From contig PLET01000050.1 in assembly GCA_003137095.1 (NCBI GenBank), positions 1-54,663 on the forward strand: a DNA stretch of 54,663 nucleotides. The letters run 5' to 3'. Positions 43,592 to 52,074 of the stretch are shown here, one piece after another (within the stretch, counting starts at the first letter, position 1; each line of letters starts with the position of its first letter). The translations under genes and the position numbers were made by a program. The notes under the pieces are model-generated. The model had not been told where the DNA came from, ran no database searches, and saw nothing but the letters and a program-made list of their open reading frames with translations. The DNA comes from Gammaproteobacteria bacterium. Lineage in GTDB: Bacteria; Pseudomonadota; Gammaproteobacteria; Steroidobacterales; Steroidobacteraceae.

Positions 43592-43981
43592 ATGGCTTAT
43601 CTCGATATCGTGACTGCGCTCGCAGTTCTGCAATTCATCGTCTTCGGATTCAAGGTGGGGGGCGCACGGGCGCGCTTCGGGGTTGCGGCGCCCGCGACCA
43701 CCGGAAATGCGGTATTCGAGCGGTATTTTCGCGTGCAACAAAACACCCTCGAGCTGTTGATCGGACTGCTGCCCGGCCTGTACCTGTTCGGCCGCTATAT
43801 CAACCCGCTGTGGGCCGCCGGACTCGGCCTCGTTTACCTGATCGGCAGGGAAGTTTACGCCGCCGCCTACGTCAAGGATCCGGCGAAGCGCGGTGCCGGC
43901 TACGGCTTGAGCTTCCTGCCGGTGATGGTGCTGATCCTCGGGGGCGCCGGCGGCGCCGTCTGGCATTTGATTCACGGCTGA
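43592..43981 (+). CDS. MAPEG family membrane protein
   Basis: 129-residue protein with four helices and the MAPEG segment FERYFRVQQNTLELLIGLLPGLYLFGRYINP (residues about 45-75), where ERxxRxxxNxxE is the glutathione-site signature. MAPEG proteins are glutathione-dependent membrane enzymes, but bacterial roles are mostly unproven. GGGAGGAAG precedes the ATG at 43592. Confidence 0.9.
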   Translation: MAYLDIVTALAVLQFIVFGFKVGGARARFGVAAPATTGNAVFERYFRVQQNTLELLIGLLPGLYLFGRYINPLWAAGLGLVYLIGREVYAAAYVKDPAKRGAGYGLSFLPVMVLILGGAGGAVWHLIHG

Positions 43982-44015
43982 TTGATGCAAGCCTGATTGA
44001 TGCACGCGGGATCGC

Positions 44016-44864
44016 TCAGCGCATGGAGACCCGGGGCACCCCGAGACCGCCTGCCTCCATCCAGGTCTTGATTCGCTTGGCGTCGGCCACGCGCGTGTAC
44101 TTGCCGAACGAATCCAGCAGCACGATCACCACCGAACGGCCCTGGATGACGGCCTCCATCACCAGACACTTGCCGGCCTCCACGATATAACCGGTCTTCT
44201 GCACCAGGATGTTCCATCCGGGATTCGCCACCAGATTGTCGGTGTTGCGGAATTCGAGCAGGCGCCTGCCGACGCGCACCGAGTAGCGTCTGTCGGTCGA
44301 ATACTCCCTGATGACGGGATTGTGCGAGGCTGCGACCACCAATTTCGACAAATCCTCGGGACTGGCGACGTTTTGACTGGACAGGCCGGTCGGATCCACG
44401 AATCGGGTGCTCGTCATACCCAGTGCGGCCGCCTTCGCATTCATGTCCCGCACCATGGCGGTCATACCGCCGGGATAATTGTTGCCCAGGGCATGGGCGG
44501 CGCGATTCTCCGACGACATCAAGGCCAGATGCATCAAATCCCCGCGGGTCAGCCGCGTGCCGGGATTGAGCCTGGAAACCGACCCCTTGCCGTAGTCACG
44601 ATCGGCTGCCGTGATCCGGATGGGCTCGTCGAGCGGCTGGCGGGCGTCGAGCACCACCAGCGCCGTCATCAATTTGGTGATGGACGCAATCGGCGTCGCG
44701 AGATCCGCATGCCGCGCCAGCAGCACGGCTTGATTGTCGGCGTCGAGGACCAGCACCGAACTCGATTTGACGTGCGGGTCGCGCGGCGGGCTGGCGGCAC
44801 GGCAGGGCACCGACAGCAGGCCGGCCAGGGCCAGCAGCATCGTCAGCCGCTGCATCATTCGCAT
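44016..44864 (-). CDS. pbpG: PBP7-type D-alanyl-D-alanine endopeptidase
   Basis: 282-residue periplasmic serine peptidase that trims peptidoglycan cross-links. A signal peptide (MRMMQRLTMLLALAGLLSV) precedes the S11 domain with S61-I-T-K64 (SxxK), S118-E-N120 (SxN) and KTG in VQKTGYIVEAG. Other conserved parts are RFVDPTGLSSQNVAS and VIVLLDSFGKYTRVADA. No C-terminal amphipathic anchor is visible, which fits PBP7 rather than PBP5/6. The start at 44864 follows a long non-coding-looking upstream frame. It is in the same direction as ctpA, 92 bases downstream of its stop. Confidence 0.88.
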   Translation of the reverse strand: MRMMQRLTMLLALAGLLSVPCRAASPPRDPHVKSSSVLVLDADNQAVLLARHADLATPIASITKLMTALVVLDARQPLDEPIRITAADRDYGKGSVSRLNPGTRLTRGDLMHLALMSSENRAAHALGNNYPGGMTAMVRDMNAKAAALGMTSTRFVDPTGLSSQNVASPEDLSKLVVAASHNPVIREYSTDRRYSVRVGRRLLEFRNTDNLVANPGWNILVQKTGYIVEAGKCLVMEAVIQGRSVVIVLLDSFGKYTRVADAKRIKTWMEAGGLGVPRVSMR

Positions 44865-44955
44865 GGCATTCTCGTTGTAGGAATGATTGTAGAAATTACA
44901 GAGGCACAATCTTGCACATTGCCGCACGTCCCGCAACGGCAGAGCGGAATGGGCG

Positions 44956-46197
44956 TCACAATTTCGCGGTCAGCGATGGGCCGGCCGCGGCGGCCTGCAC
45001 TTTCAGCTCCTCGACGGCCCGGCCGATCTCCCAATCCCGCTGCGACAAGGGTGCGTCCGCCGGTATCGGCGACGTGGGGGGTTTCGAATCGCGCGCCAGT
45101 TCGATGTCCGGTGCGATACCGGTGTGGTTGATGGATACGCCGGAGGGCGTGTAGTACAGGGAGGTGGTGAGCTTGATGGCGCGATCGTCGGACAGGGGCA
45201 TGACGGTCTGCACCGAACCCTTGCCGAAGGTGGTACGCCCCATGAGCTTGGCGCGGTGATTGTCCTTCAGGGCTCCGGCCACGATTTCGGCGGCCGAGGC
45301 CGAGCCGCCATTGACCAGGATCACGATGGGTGCGCCGCCGAGCGCATCGCCGGGGGTGGCGTCCATCTCGAATTTGGACTCCGGCGTGCGGCCCTTCGCC
45401 GTCACGATGACGCCGCGGTCCAAGAAGGCGTCCGCCACCGAGACCGCCGCCTCGAGCACGCCGCCGGGATTGTTGCGCAGGTCGAGCACCAGGCCACGCA
45501 GCTGCGCGCCATTGCGCTTGTGCAGCCCCTTCAACGCACCATCCAGCTCATCGCCGGTGGTCTCGCTGAACTGCGAGATGCGTACATAGCCGAAGCCCGA
45601 CTCGAGCAGTTCGGCCTTGACGCTGTGCAGCTCGACGCGCGAGCGCTTCAGGTTGAACAGCAGGGGTTCGGCGATACCCTCGCGCACGATGCCGATCTTG
45701 ACGACCGTCCCTTCCGGTCCGCGCATGCGTCCGATCGTATCCGCCAGCGTGACAGTATTCACCGGAACCCCGTCGATGGTGACGATGATGTCGCCGGAGC
45801 GAATCCCGGCCGCGGCGGCGGGTGATCCTTCGAACGGGGACACCACCACCACCTGTTCGTCTTCCATGGACACTTCGATGCCCACGCCCGAATATTCGCC
45901 GGAGCTGCTGATTTTCAGCTCGTCGTATTCCTCCCCGTCAAGGAACGTCGAGTAGGGGTCGAGCGAAGACACCATGCCGTGAATGGCGGCCTGCAGCAGC
46001 TGATGATCGTCGACAGGATTGACGTACTCGCGCTTCACGCGCTCGAGCACCTCGGCCAGCATGCGCGCGTCCTGCCACGGCAAATCCTTGCCGGGCGCGT
46101 CCTGCCTTTCGGCCGATACGCCCTGCATGAGGCCGAGGCACAATCCCAGCACGACGCCGGCCAGGATCAGGGAAACATTGCGGATTTTGTTGGCCAT
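44956..46197 (-). CDS. ctpA: S41 carboxyl-terminal processing peptidase
   Basis: 413-residue periplasmic protease. A signal anchor (about 7-28) is followed by an N-terminal helical domain with SSLDPYSTFLD, a PDZ domain (about 100-185, SGVGIEVS...AGIRSGDIIVTIDG) and the protease core with catalytic S301 in NGGSASAAEIVAG and K326 in RTTFGKGSVQ. CtpA-type proteases process envelope and peptidoglycan-hydrolase partners; the neighbouring pbpG and envC fit that. An ATG at 46212 is an alternative start. Confidence 0.95.
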   Translation of the reverse strand: MANKIRNVSLILAGVVLGLCLGLMQGVSAERQDAPGKDLPWQDARMLAEVLERVKREYVNPVDDHQLLQAAIHGMVSSLDPYSTFLDGEEYDELKISSSGEYSGVGIEVSMEDEQVVVVSPFEGSPAAAAGIRSGDIIVTIDGVPVNTVTLADTIGRMRGPEGTVVKIGIVREGIAEPLLFNLKRSRVELHSVKAELLESGFGYVRISQFSETTGDELDGALKGLHKRNGAQLRGLVLDLRNNPGGVLEAAVSVADAFLDRGVIVTAKGRTPESKFEMDATPGDALGGAPIVILVNGGSASAAEIVAGALKDNHRAKLMGRTTFGKGSVQTVMPLSDDRAIKLTTSLYYTPSGVSINHTGIAPDIELARDSKPPTSPIPADAPLSQRDWEIGRAVEELKVQAAAAGPSLTAKL

Positions 46198-46234
46198 CGA
46201 GCACAGAAGCATACGCCCCGGCGCCGCCCCGCCG

Positions 46235-48460
46235 CTAGCCGTTGACCACCGCGGGCTTGACCACGGCCCTGTCGAACCGTCCGGTGGAGGTGGCGAAGCA
46301 CGAGTACAGCGGCAGATCGCGAATGACGTCGTCGAGCGGCAGCGGCCTGCCAATGAAGAATCCCTGGCCGAAGTCCACGCCCAATTCGGCGGCGCGCGCG
46401 CGGATCGCGTCGGTTTCGACGTTGGCGGCCACCGTTTCGATGCCAAACGCGGTCGCGAGCTTGGTGATAGCCAACACCATGGACTGGGAGCGCGGGTTGT
46501 ACGCGAGGTCGCGGCTGAAGCTGCCGTCCATCTTGACGTAGGACACCGGCAGCAGGTTCAAGTTGGACAGCGAATGCAGGCCGCGGCCGAAATTGTACAG
46601 GGCGAAGCGCACGCCCGCCTCACGCAGCCGGTCCATGCAGGGGAGGATGCGGTTGATCTGGGCGCTGGCGGCCTCTTCGGGCAACTCCAGGGTCAACGTG
46701 CCCGGTTCGATATTCGAGGCGCGCACCATCTGTTCGAGCAGCCGCCAGAATTCGGCGTCGGCGAGCGAAGCGGCCGCCAGGGTCAAGGAGAATTTCGCCG
46801 GGTGCAGCCGTAGCGTATCGCGGCAGGCGGCCAGCCGAGCCAGCGTCTGCTCGATCACCCAACGGTCGACCTTGCGCGTGATCTCCGGGTTTTCGGCGGC
46901 ACCCACCAGCTTGTCGAGGCTGAGGCGCGTCCCATCCGCGGCTCGCATGCGCACCACGATCTCGAAGCGCGGATCGGCCGGAACGGCCAGCAAGGGCAGC
47001 AACGGCTGTGCCAGAAGTTCGAAGGAATCGGTGCCGAGCGCCGCCGTGATCTGCGCGACGATTCCCGCCCCGCCTCGATTGCCGGCGGCACCTTTGTCGC
47101 CGCCGTAGAAGACCTCGACCCGGTTGCGGCCGCGCTCCTTGGCGGTGCGGCACGCGATCTCTGCCGCGGCCACCGCGTGTTCCAGGCGCGGTTCGCGTTC
47201 ACCGATGCGGCTGACGCCGATGCTCAGGCTGACGAGCAGGGGTTTGTCGCCGCGCACGCCGCTCATGTTCACCGCGGCGGCGCGCAGCTCTTCGGCGATT
47301 CGCGCGGCCGGCTCGATGCCGCATCCCGGCAGGAACATGATGAATCGATCGCCCGCCATGCGCGCGACCAGGGTGCCTTGCCGGCCGCGCCGGCACAGCA
47401 GGCTGGCAACGCCGAGGATCACCTCGTCGCCGACATGCATGCCGTGATTCTCATTGACCACGTTCAGCTGATCGATGTCGATGTAGAGCAATCCGTGCGA
47501 GACGGCGCGTTTGTCATCCCCCGCCAGCCCGGCCGTGGCCTGCGCCATGAAAGCGGCGGGTGTCAGCATGCCGGTGGTTCGATCGTAGCTGCTTTGCACG
47601 ATCTGGCCGGCCCGGCACGCCAGCATTTCCAGGGCCTCCGCGTCGCGCAGCTGAAAGTCGTCGTCGCTGTCCGGTCGAAACACCACCAGCGCCCCGATCA
47701 CCCGCCGCGCTTCGTCGCGCACGGGCGTCGACAGCGCCTTGAACGGCAATGCCGTCTTCGATCCGTCGAGCGAGAGCTTGTTAGCGGCAAGGGTGCAGCC
47801 GTGCAGCTGGGCGCGCGTCACCAGATGGTGATGCATCTGCGCCAGAAGCTCGGCGTCGATGCCGTGCGGACGGCCGGGCTGCGATCGGCTGACGGTCAGA
47901 TTGCGGCCGGGAATCAACAGGGTCGCAACCACGCCCTGCAGATGCTCGATCGCCAATTCCGGTATCCGGCCGAGGGCATCGAGACCCTCCGACGGCACCG
48001 CAGCCGAGAGCTGCTGGAACAGATCGACGCCGCGGCTGCTGTGGGCGAGATCCGCGCGCAGCTCGCCGATCGAGGCGCGCGCGGCCAGTTCGCTCTGCAG
48101 GCAGTCGAGCGCGGGCTTGATCAGCGCGTGAACCGCACCCAGCGTGCGCCGCTCGACCGGCGCCGGCGGTATGGCGATGACCACGAAACCCAGCAGTTCG
48201 CCGAGCGCGCCGCGGATGCGAAATCCGAATTGCGAACCGCGCAGCTCATGAAATTCGGCCAGTCCATCGATTTCGCACTGCCGGCTGTTGGCCGATGTGC
48301 TCAGCAGCATCGCCAGGGTCGGAGCCACGAATGACTCGGCCGCCTCGCTGCACCACAGTATTTTTCCGTCCGAGCTTGCCAGCAGCGAATGACTGATGTT
48401 GGGAAGCAGCCGCGACAGCAGCTGTCCGTAGGACTTCCAGGTGTCGGTTGAAGCCGCCAT
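46235..48460 (-). CDS. Degenerate GGDEF/EAL regulator
   Basis: 741 residues from ATG 48460. The N-terminal 280 residues contain a PAS-like start and a GAF-like region. The GGDEF domain (about 290-450) has A369-G-D-R-F373 in place of GG(D/E)EF. The EAL domain (about 465-715) reads F-E500-I-V instead of EAL; its DDFGTG is Y622-N-F-G-R-G and AEGVE is A679-N-V-E, while K643 remains. Both active sites are thus lost and the protein is probably a c-di-GMP-related effector or scaffold without catalysis. No membrane helix is visible. It lies between ctpA and envC, so a link to envelope or division control is possible. Confidence 0.88.
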   Translation of the reverse strand: MAASTDTWKSYGQLLSRLLPNISHSLLASSDGKILWCSEAAESFVAPTLAMLLSTSANSRQCEIDGLAEFHELRGSQFGFRIRGALGELLGFVVIAIPPAPVERRTLGAVHALIKPALDCLQSELAARASIGELRADLAHSSRGVDLFQQLSAAVPSEGLDALGRIPELAIEHLQGVVATLLIPGRNLTVSRSQPGRPHGIDAELLAQMHHHLVTRAQLHGCTLAANKLSLDGSKTALPFKALSTPVRDEARRVIGALVVFRPDSDDDFQLRDAEALEMLACRAGQIVQSSYDRTTGMLTPAAFMAQATAGLAGDDKRAVSHGLLYIDIDQLNVVNENHGMHVGDEVILGVASLLCRRGRQGTLVARMAGDRFIMFLPGCGIEPAARIAEELRAAAVNMSGVRGDKPLLVSLSIGVSRIGEREPRLEHAVAAAEIACRTAKERGRNRVEVFYGGDKGAAGNRGGAGIVAQITAALGTDSFELLAQPLLPLLAVPADPRFEIVVRMRAADGTRLSLDKLVGAAENPEITRKVDRWVIEQTLARLAACRDTLRLHPAKFSLTLAAASLADAEFWRLLEQMVRASNIEPGTLTLELPEEAASAQINRILPCMDRLREAGVRFALYNFGRGLHSLSNLNLLPVSYVKMDGSFSRDLAYNPRSQSMVLAITKLATAFGIETVAANVETDAIRARAAELGVDFGQGFFIGRPLPLDDVIRDLPLYSCFATSTGRFDRAVVKPAVVNG

Positions 48461-48582
48461 GCCGTTAAGAATCCCCCATATCCGCTGCGCAAGCCAGGAC
48501 CAGGTCGTCATAAACCCGCGCGGCTGATTCGCCAAGCCGCGACAGGCGACATAAGATTTCGGTAGATGGCGCCAGGCTCGCG

Positions 48583-49755
48583 TCAAGGCACCCGCTTGAG
48601 CCAGTCGTTGGGGTCCACCGGCTTGCGGCCTTGCCGGATTTCGAAGTAGAGCTGCGGCTGCCCTGCGTCGGTATCGCTCAATGCCGCTATCACGTCTCCG
48701 GGTGCCACCCAGTCGCCTATAGACTTATACAGTACCTCGGCATGACCGTAGAGACTTAAATAGCCGCCGCTGTGGCCGATGATGATGAGCAGACCCAGGC
48801 CCTGCAGCCAGTCGGCGTATACCACGCGCCCGTAGTAAGGCGCGCGCACCTTGGCGCCGCGCGCCGCTTCGATGAGCACGCCGTTCCAGCGCATGCCGCT
48901 TTGCGGAGAGTCGGCGCGCAAATCGTGGTACCGGGCCGCCAGACGGCCGGTAACCGGCCAGGGCAGCCGTCCGCGCATGAGGTCGAAGGGCTGTTGGGTG
49001 TCGACCGGAAAGTCCTGCAACATGCGCTCGAGGTCCGCGATCAGCGATTCCTCCGCCGATTCCTCGCGCTTGAGTCGGGCGAGCTCCTGATTGCCGTTCG
49101 CGACCTGCAGGTTGATCGCAGCCAGCGCCTGTGCGCGCTCGGCGCGCGCCCCTTCCAGGGACGCCAACTCTTTGCGGGCATCGGCTTCGAGCGACTTGAG
49201 ATTGGCGCTCTGAAGCTCGATTTCAGCGCCCAGCGCCTGGAGCCGCGCGAGATGCTCGCGAATGGCGTCGAGCGCGGCCGCCCGTTGTCGGCTGAAATAG
49301 CCGTAATAGGCCAGCATGCGGCCGAGGCCGGCCGGGTCGCGCTGGTTCAGCAGCAATTTGAGCGGTTCCTGCTGGCCGATCATGTACGCCGCGCCGATCT
49401 GCCCCGCCAGTGCGGTGCGCTCGGCATCGAGCGCGGCCCGATTGCGCTGCTGCTCCAGCCGCAGTTGCGCGCGGCGCCGTTCGGCGGCCGATTGCGCGGC
49501 GTGCAGGGTCTCCAAGCGCCGGCGATCGGCGGTGACGGCGAGTTCGGCCGCGCGCAGACGGGCGCTCACCGCGTCGCGTTCGGCGAGATCCTTGCCCAGC
49601 CGGCCCGCGAGCTCCGCGATGCGCGCGCGCACCTGCGCCAGCTTGGCCCTGGCCTGTGCGGAGTCGTCCGCTTCGCCGGCGGCCGCGGCCGCCGGTCCGG
49701 CCAGAATCAGCGCGAGCGCTGCAAGCAGCAGCGGATAGGTGGGGCGGCGGTTCAT
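48583..49755 (-). CDS. envC: EnvC-type amidase activator with degenerate LytM domain
   Basis: 390-residue periplasmic protein with a signal peptide, a long coiled coil rich in Ala, Arg, Glu and Leu (about 35-260) and a C-terminal LytM/M23 domain. The zinc-ligand positions are lost: the usual HxGxD is W-N-G-V-L (GMRWNGVLIE) and the last HxH is YFEI. This is the hallmark of EnvC, which activates AmiA/AmiB at the septum without cutting peptidoglycan. ADWLQGLGLLIIIGH and QPQLYFEIRQGRKPVDP match EnvC closely. An ATG at 49773 is an alternative start. envC next to yibN is a known gammaproteobacterial arrangement. Confidence 0.92.
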   Translation of the reverse strand: MNRRPTYPLLLAALALILAGPAAAAAGEADDSAQARAKLAQVRARIAELAGRLGKDLAERDAVSARLRAAELAVTADRRRLETLHAAQSAAERRRAQLRLEQQRNRAALDAERTALAGQIGAAYMIGQQEPLKLLLNQRDPAGLGRMLAYYGYFSRQRAAALDAIREHLARLQALGAEIELQSANLKSLEADARKELASLEGARAERAQALAAINLQVANGNQELARLKREESAEESLIADLERMLQDFPVDTQQPFDLMRGRLPWPVTGRLAARYHDLRADSPQSGMRWNGVLIEAARGAKVRAPYYGRVVYADWLQGLGLLIIIGHSGGYLSLYGHAEVLYKSIGDWVAPGDVIAALSDTDAGQPQLYFEIRQGRKPVDPNDWLKRVP

Positions 49756-49772
49756 CTTAAGGACGTCAAGCA

Positions 49773-49785
49773 TACAAGCCTTGTA
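49773..49785. promoter_or_regulatory. Palindrome in envC-yibN divergent region
   Basis: TACAAG-C-CTTGTA: perfect 6-base arms around one base, just upstream of the yibN -10 element and next to the envC start. It could be an operator serving both directions. Short palindromes occur by chance, so this is tentative. Confidence 0.35.
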
Positions 49786-49790
49786 CCCGC

Positions 49791-49799
49791 TGCTATACT
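49791..49799 (+). promoter_or_regulatory. Extended -10 promoter of yibN-grxC-secB-gpsA
   Basis: TGCTATACT: TG one base before TATACT (five of six to TATAAT), located 38 bases before the yibN ATG. The -35 region (CATACA at 49771-49776) is weak. It is the best promoter match in the 81-base divergent gap. Confidence 0.5.
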
Positions 49800-49836
49800 T
49801 GCGCGCCCGAAAAACCCAAAAGTGCCTTATAGCCGC

Positions 49837-50286
49837 ATGCAGCGACTGATCGAGTTCATTGGCCATCACCCGTTGCTGGCAGGAGGCGCGGTGCTCGCCG
49901 CCGTGGTGGTCGTGATCTATGAGCTGCGCGAACGCCTGCAGTCATTTGCCGCCTTGTCCGCGATGCAGGCCGTGCGGTTGATGAATCAGGGCGCACTGGT
50001 GATCGATCTGCGCGGCAGGGAACTCTACGAGGCCGGCCACATCGGCGAGGCACGCAACGTTCCGGCCGCCGAACTCTCCTCCCAGCTCGACACATTGAAG
50101 AAATGGCGCGAGAAGAGCGTCATCACCTACTGCGACAGCGGCAGGGACGGGGCCATCGCCGCCCGCACCTTGAAGAACCAGGGTTTTACCAAGGTGTTCA
50201 ACCTGGACGGCGGTTTGAACGCCTGGGTAAAGGACAACCTGCCGCTGGCAAAGTCCCCGTCGGGCGGCAAATCGAACGCCAAATGA
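49837..50286 (+). CDS. yibN: Membrane-anchored rhodanese YibN
   Basis: 149-residue protein with an N-terminal membrane helix (about 12-28) and a rhodanese domain. Catalytic C99 lies in ITYCDSGRDGAIAA, with VIDLRGRELYEAGHI and GGLNAWVKDN as flanking motifs. It transfers sulfur or acts near membrane proteins; the physiological substrate is unknown. Its place before grxC-secB-gpsA matches E. coli. The stop overlaps grxC. Confidence 0.92.
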   Translation: MQRLIEFIGHHPLLAGGAVLAAVVVVIYELRERLQSFAALSAMQAVRLMNQGALVIDLRGRELYEAGHIGEARNVPAAELSSQLDTLKKWREKSVITYCDSGRDGAIAARTLKNQGFTKVFNLDGGLNAWVKDNLPLAKSPSGGKSNAK

Positions 50287-50546
50287 CCCAACCGCCGATC
50301 ACGATCTACGTGACGGGCTGGTGCGGATACTGCCGGCGCGCCAAACAGCTGCTCACGAGCAAGAATTTGGCTTTCAACGAGATCAACGTGGATGACGACG
50401 TGAAATTTCGTGAGGAAATGCTGGCACGCAGCGGTGCCACGACCGTGCCGCAGATCTTCGTCGGCGACAAGCACGTCGGCGGCTGCGACGATCTGTACGC
50501 GCTCGACCGCGATGGCGGGCTCGATCGACTCATTCAGGGGGCTTGA
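50283..50546 (+). CDS. grxC: Glutaredoxin 3
   Basis: 87-residue dithiol glutaredoxin that reduces disulfides with glutathione. The active site is C14-G-Y-C17 (usually CPYC), followed by the TVPQIFVGDKHVGGCDDL glutathione-binding stretch. ATG 50283 overlaps the yibN stop and its own stop overlaps secB. The Pro-to-Gly change in the CxxC may shift its redox potential. Confidence 0.95.
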   Translation: MTQPPITIYVTGWCGYCRRAKQLLTSKNLAFNEINVDDDVKFREEMLARSGATTVPQIFVGDKHVGGCDDLYALDRDGGLDRLIQGA

Positions 50547-51022
50547 TGAACGAGGTTACGACCACGGAACAGGAGACCAGCATCGGCGGCGTTCAGGTGA
50601 ACCTGCAGAGCGTTTATTTGAAGGACAGCTCCTACGAATCCCCGAATGGTCCGCGTCTGCCGAACAACCAGACATGGGAGCCCAAGTTTCAGCTGAACAT
50701 GAATACTTCGGCCGAAGAGCTGGCGAACGATGTGCGCGAGGTGCTGCTCACGATCACGCTCGAGGCCAAGCAGGGCGATCTGACGCTGTACCTGGTCGAG
50801 GTGAAGCAGGCGGGCGTGTTCTCCATATCGGGAGCGTCCGCCGCCGACATGAAGCGCCTGATCGGCAGCTTTTGTCCCAGCGTCCTGTTCCCCTACGCGC
50901 GTGAGGTGATTTCGGATCTGATCGTCAAGGGCGGATTCCCGAATTTTCTGCTGCCGCTGGTGAATTTCGACGCGCTGTTCGCCCAGGCGTCGGAATTGCC
51001 GCAAAACAGCCAGGTCAATTAG
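50546..51022 (+). CDS. secB: Protein-export chaperone SecB
   Basis: 158-residue cytosolic tetrameric chaperone that keeps preproteins unfolded for SecA. Typical SecB elements are VYLKDSSYESPNGP, WEPKFQLNMNT, ISGASAADMKRLIGSFCPSVLFPYAREVIS (about 110-140) and a C-terminal FPNFLLPLVNFDALFAQ. Start ATG 50546 shares a base with the grxC stop. It belongs to the yibN-grxC-secB-gpsA operon. Confidence 0.97.
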   Translation: MNEVTTTEQETSIGGVQVNLQSVYLKDSSYESPNGPRLPNNQTWEPKFQLNMNTSAEELANDVREVLLTITLEAKQGDLTLYLVEVKQAGVFSISGASAADMKRLIGSFCPSVLFPYAREVISDLIVKGGFPNFLLPLVNFDALFAQASELPQNSQVN

Positions 51023-51051
51023 GTCCGCCGAACGGCGGCATCGGAACCACC

Positions 51052-52059
51052 GTGAGCCCGGGACCTGAACCGACCGCGGTCATCGGCGCCGGCTCCTGGG
51101 GCACCGCACTGGCCATCCAGCTGGCACGCGAAGGACACCCAACCTGTCTATGGGGCCGGGATGCCGAACAGCTGCGCAGCATGCAGCACGCGCGGCGCAA
51201 TCTGCGCTACCTGCCCGGCACGCATTTTCCGGCGCTGCTCGGCATCGAGCCGGACCTCGGCGTGGCGCTGGCATCCGCGCGCGACGTCTTGGTGGCGGTG
51301 CCCTCGCAGTCCTTCCGCGCGACACTGGCCTTCATGAGGCAGCACCTGAATCCCGCCGCCCGCGTCGCCTGGGCGACCAAGGGATTCGAGATCGACACGG
51401 GGCTGCTGCCGCACCAGGTCGCGCATCAGGTGCTCGGTGACCGGCCCGGCGCCGTGCTGTCGGGTCCGACGTTCGCGGCGGAAGTCGGCGCGGCTCTACC
51501 CACGGCCATGACCATCGCGTCGCTCGATGAGGACTTCGCCGCCGATCTGGCGCGCAATCTGTCCGGTCCGGGCTTTCGCGCCTACACCCAAACAGACATC
51601 GTTGGCGTCGAGGTGGGCGGAGCGGTAAAAAACGTCATCGCCATCGGCTCCGGTATCGCCGACGGCATGGGCTTCGGCGCCAATACCCGTGTGGCCCTGA
51701 TCACCCGCGGCCTGGCGGAAATGATGCGCCTCGGCTTGAAGCTCGGCGCCACGCGCCACACCTTCATGGGTCTCGCCTGCCTGGGGGATCTGGTGCTGTC
51801 GTGCACGGACGATCAATCCCGCAACCGGCGGTTCGGCATGGCGCTCGGGCGCGGAGCGACCGTGGGCGAAGCGGCGCAGGGGATCGATCAGGTGGTGGAG
51901 GGACATCTCGCCGCTCGCGCGGTGCGCGAGGTGGCAGCGACCGCGGCCGTGGACATGCCCATCTGCCGCGAGGTGTACGGCGTGCTCTACGAGGCGAAGC
52001 CGGTGCGCTCCGCCGTGCAGGCGCTCATGGGCCGCGAAGTCCGCTCAGAAACGGAATAG
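51052..52059 (+). CDS. gpsA: Glycerol-3-phosphate dehydrogenase [NAD(P)+]
   Basis: 335-residue enzyme that reduces dihydroxyacetone phosphate to sn-glycerol 3-phosphate for phospholipids. Nucleotide motif AVIGAGSWGTALA at about 8-20, the catalytic lysine in GVEVGGAVKNVIAIGSG, and ARVALITRGLAEM-like segment (here TRVALITRGLAEMMRLG). Start GTG 51052, 29 bases after secB. It is the last conserved gene of this operon. Confidence 0.97.
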   Translation: MSPGPEPTAVIGAGSWGTALAIQLAREGHPTCLWGRDAEQLRSMQHARRNLRYLPGTHFPALLGIEPDLGVALASARDVLVAVPSQSFRATLAFMRQHLNPAARVAWATKGFEIDTGLLPHQVAHQVLGDRPGAVLSGPTFAAEVGAALPTAMTIASLDEDFAADLARNLSGPGFRAYTQTDIVGVEVGGAVKNVIAIGSGIADGMGFGANTRVALITRGLAEMMRLGLKLGATRHTFMGLACLGDLVLSCTDDQSRNRRFGMALGRGATVGEAAQGIDQVVEGHLAARAVREVAATAAVDMPICREVYGVLYEAKPVRSAVQALMGREVRSETE

Positions 52060-52074
52060 CGTGGCCGGAACCCG

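Noticed and set aside
44886..44891. TACAAT on the minus strand before pbpG
   Set aside because: No recognisable -35 element at the right distance; position is plausible but unsupported.
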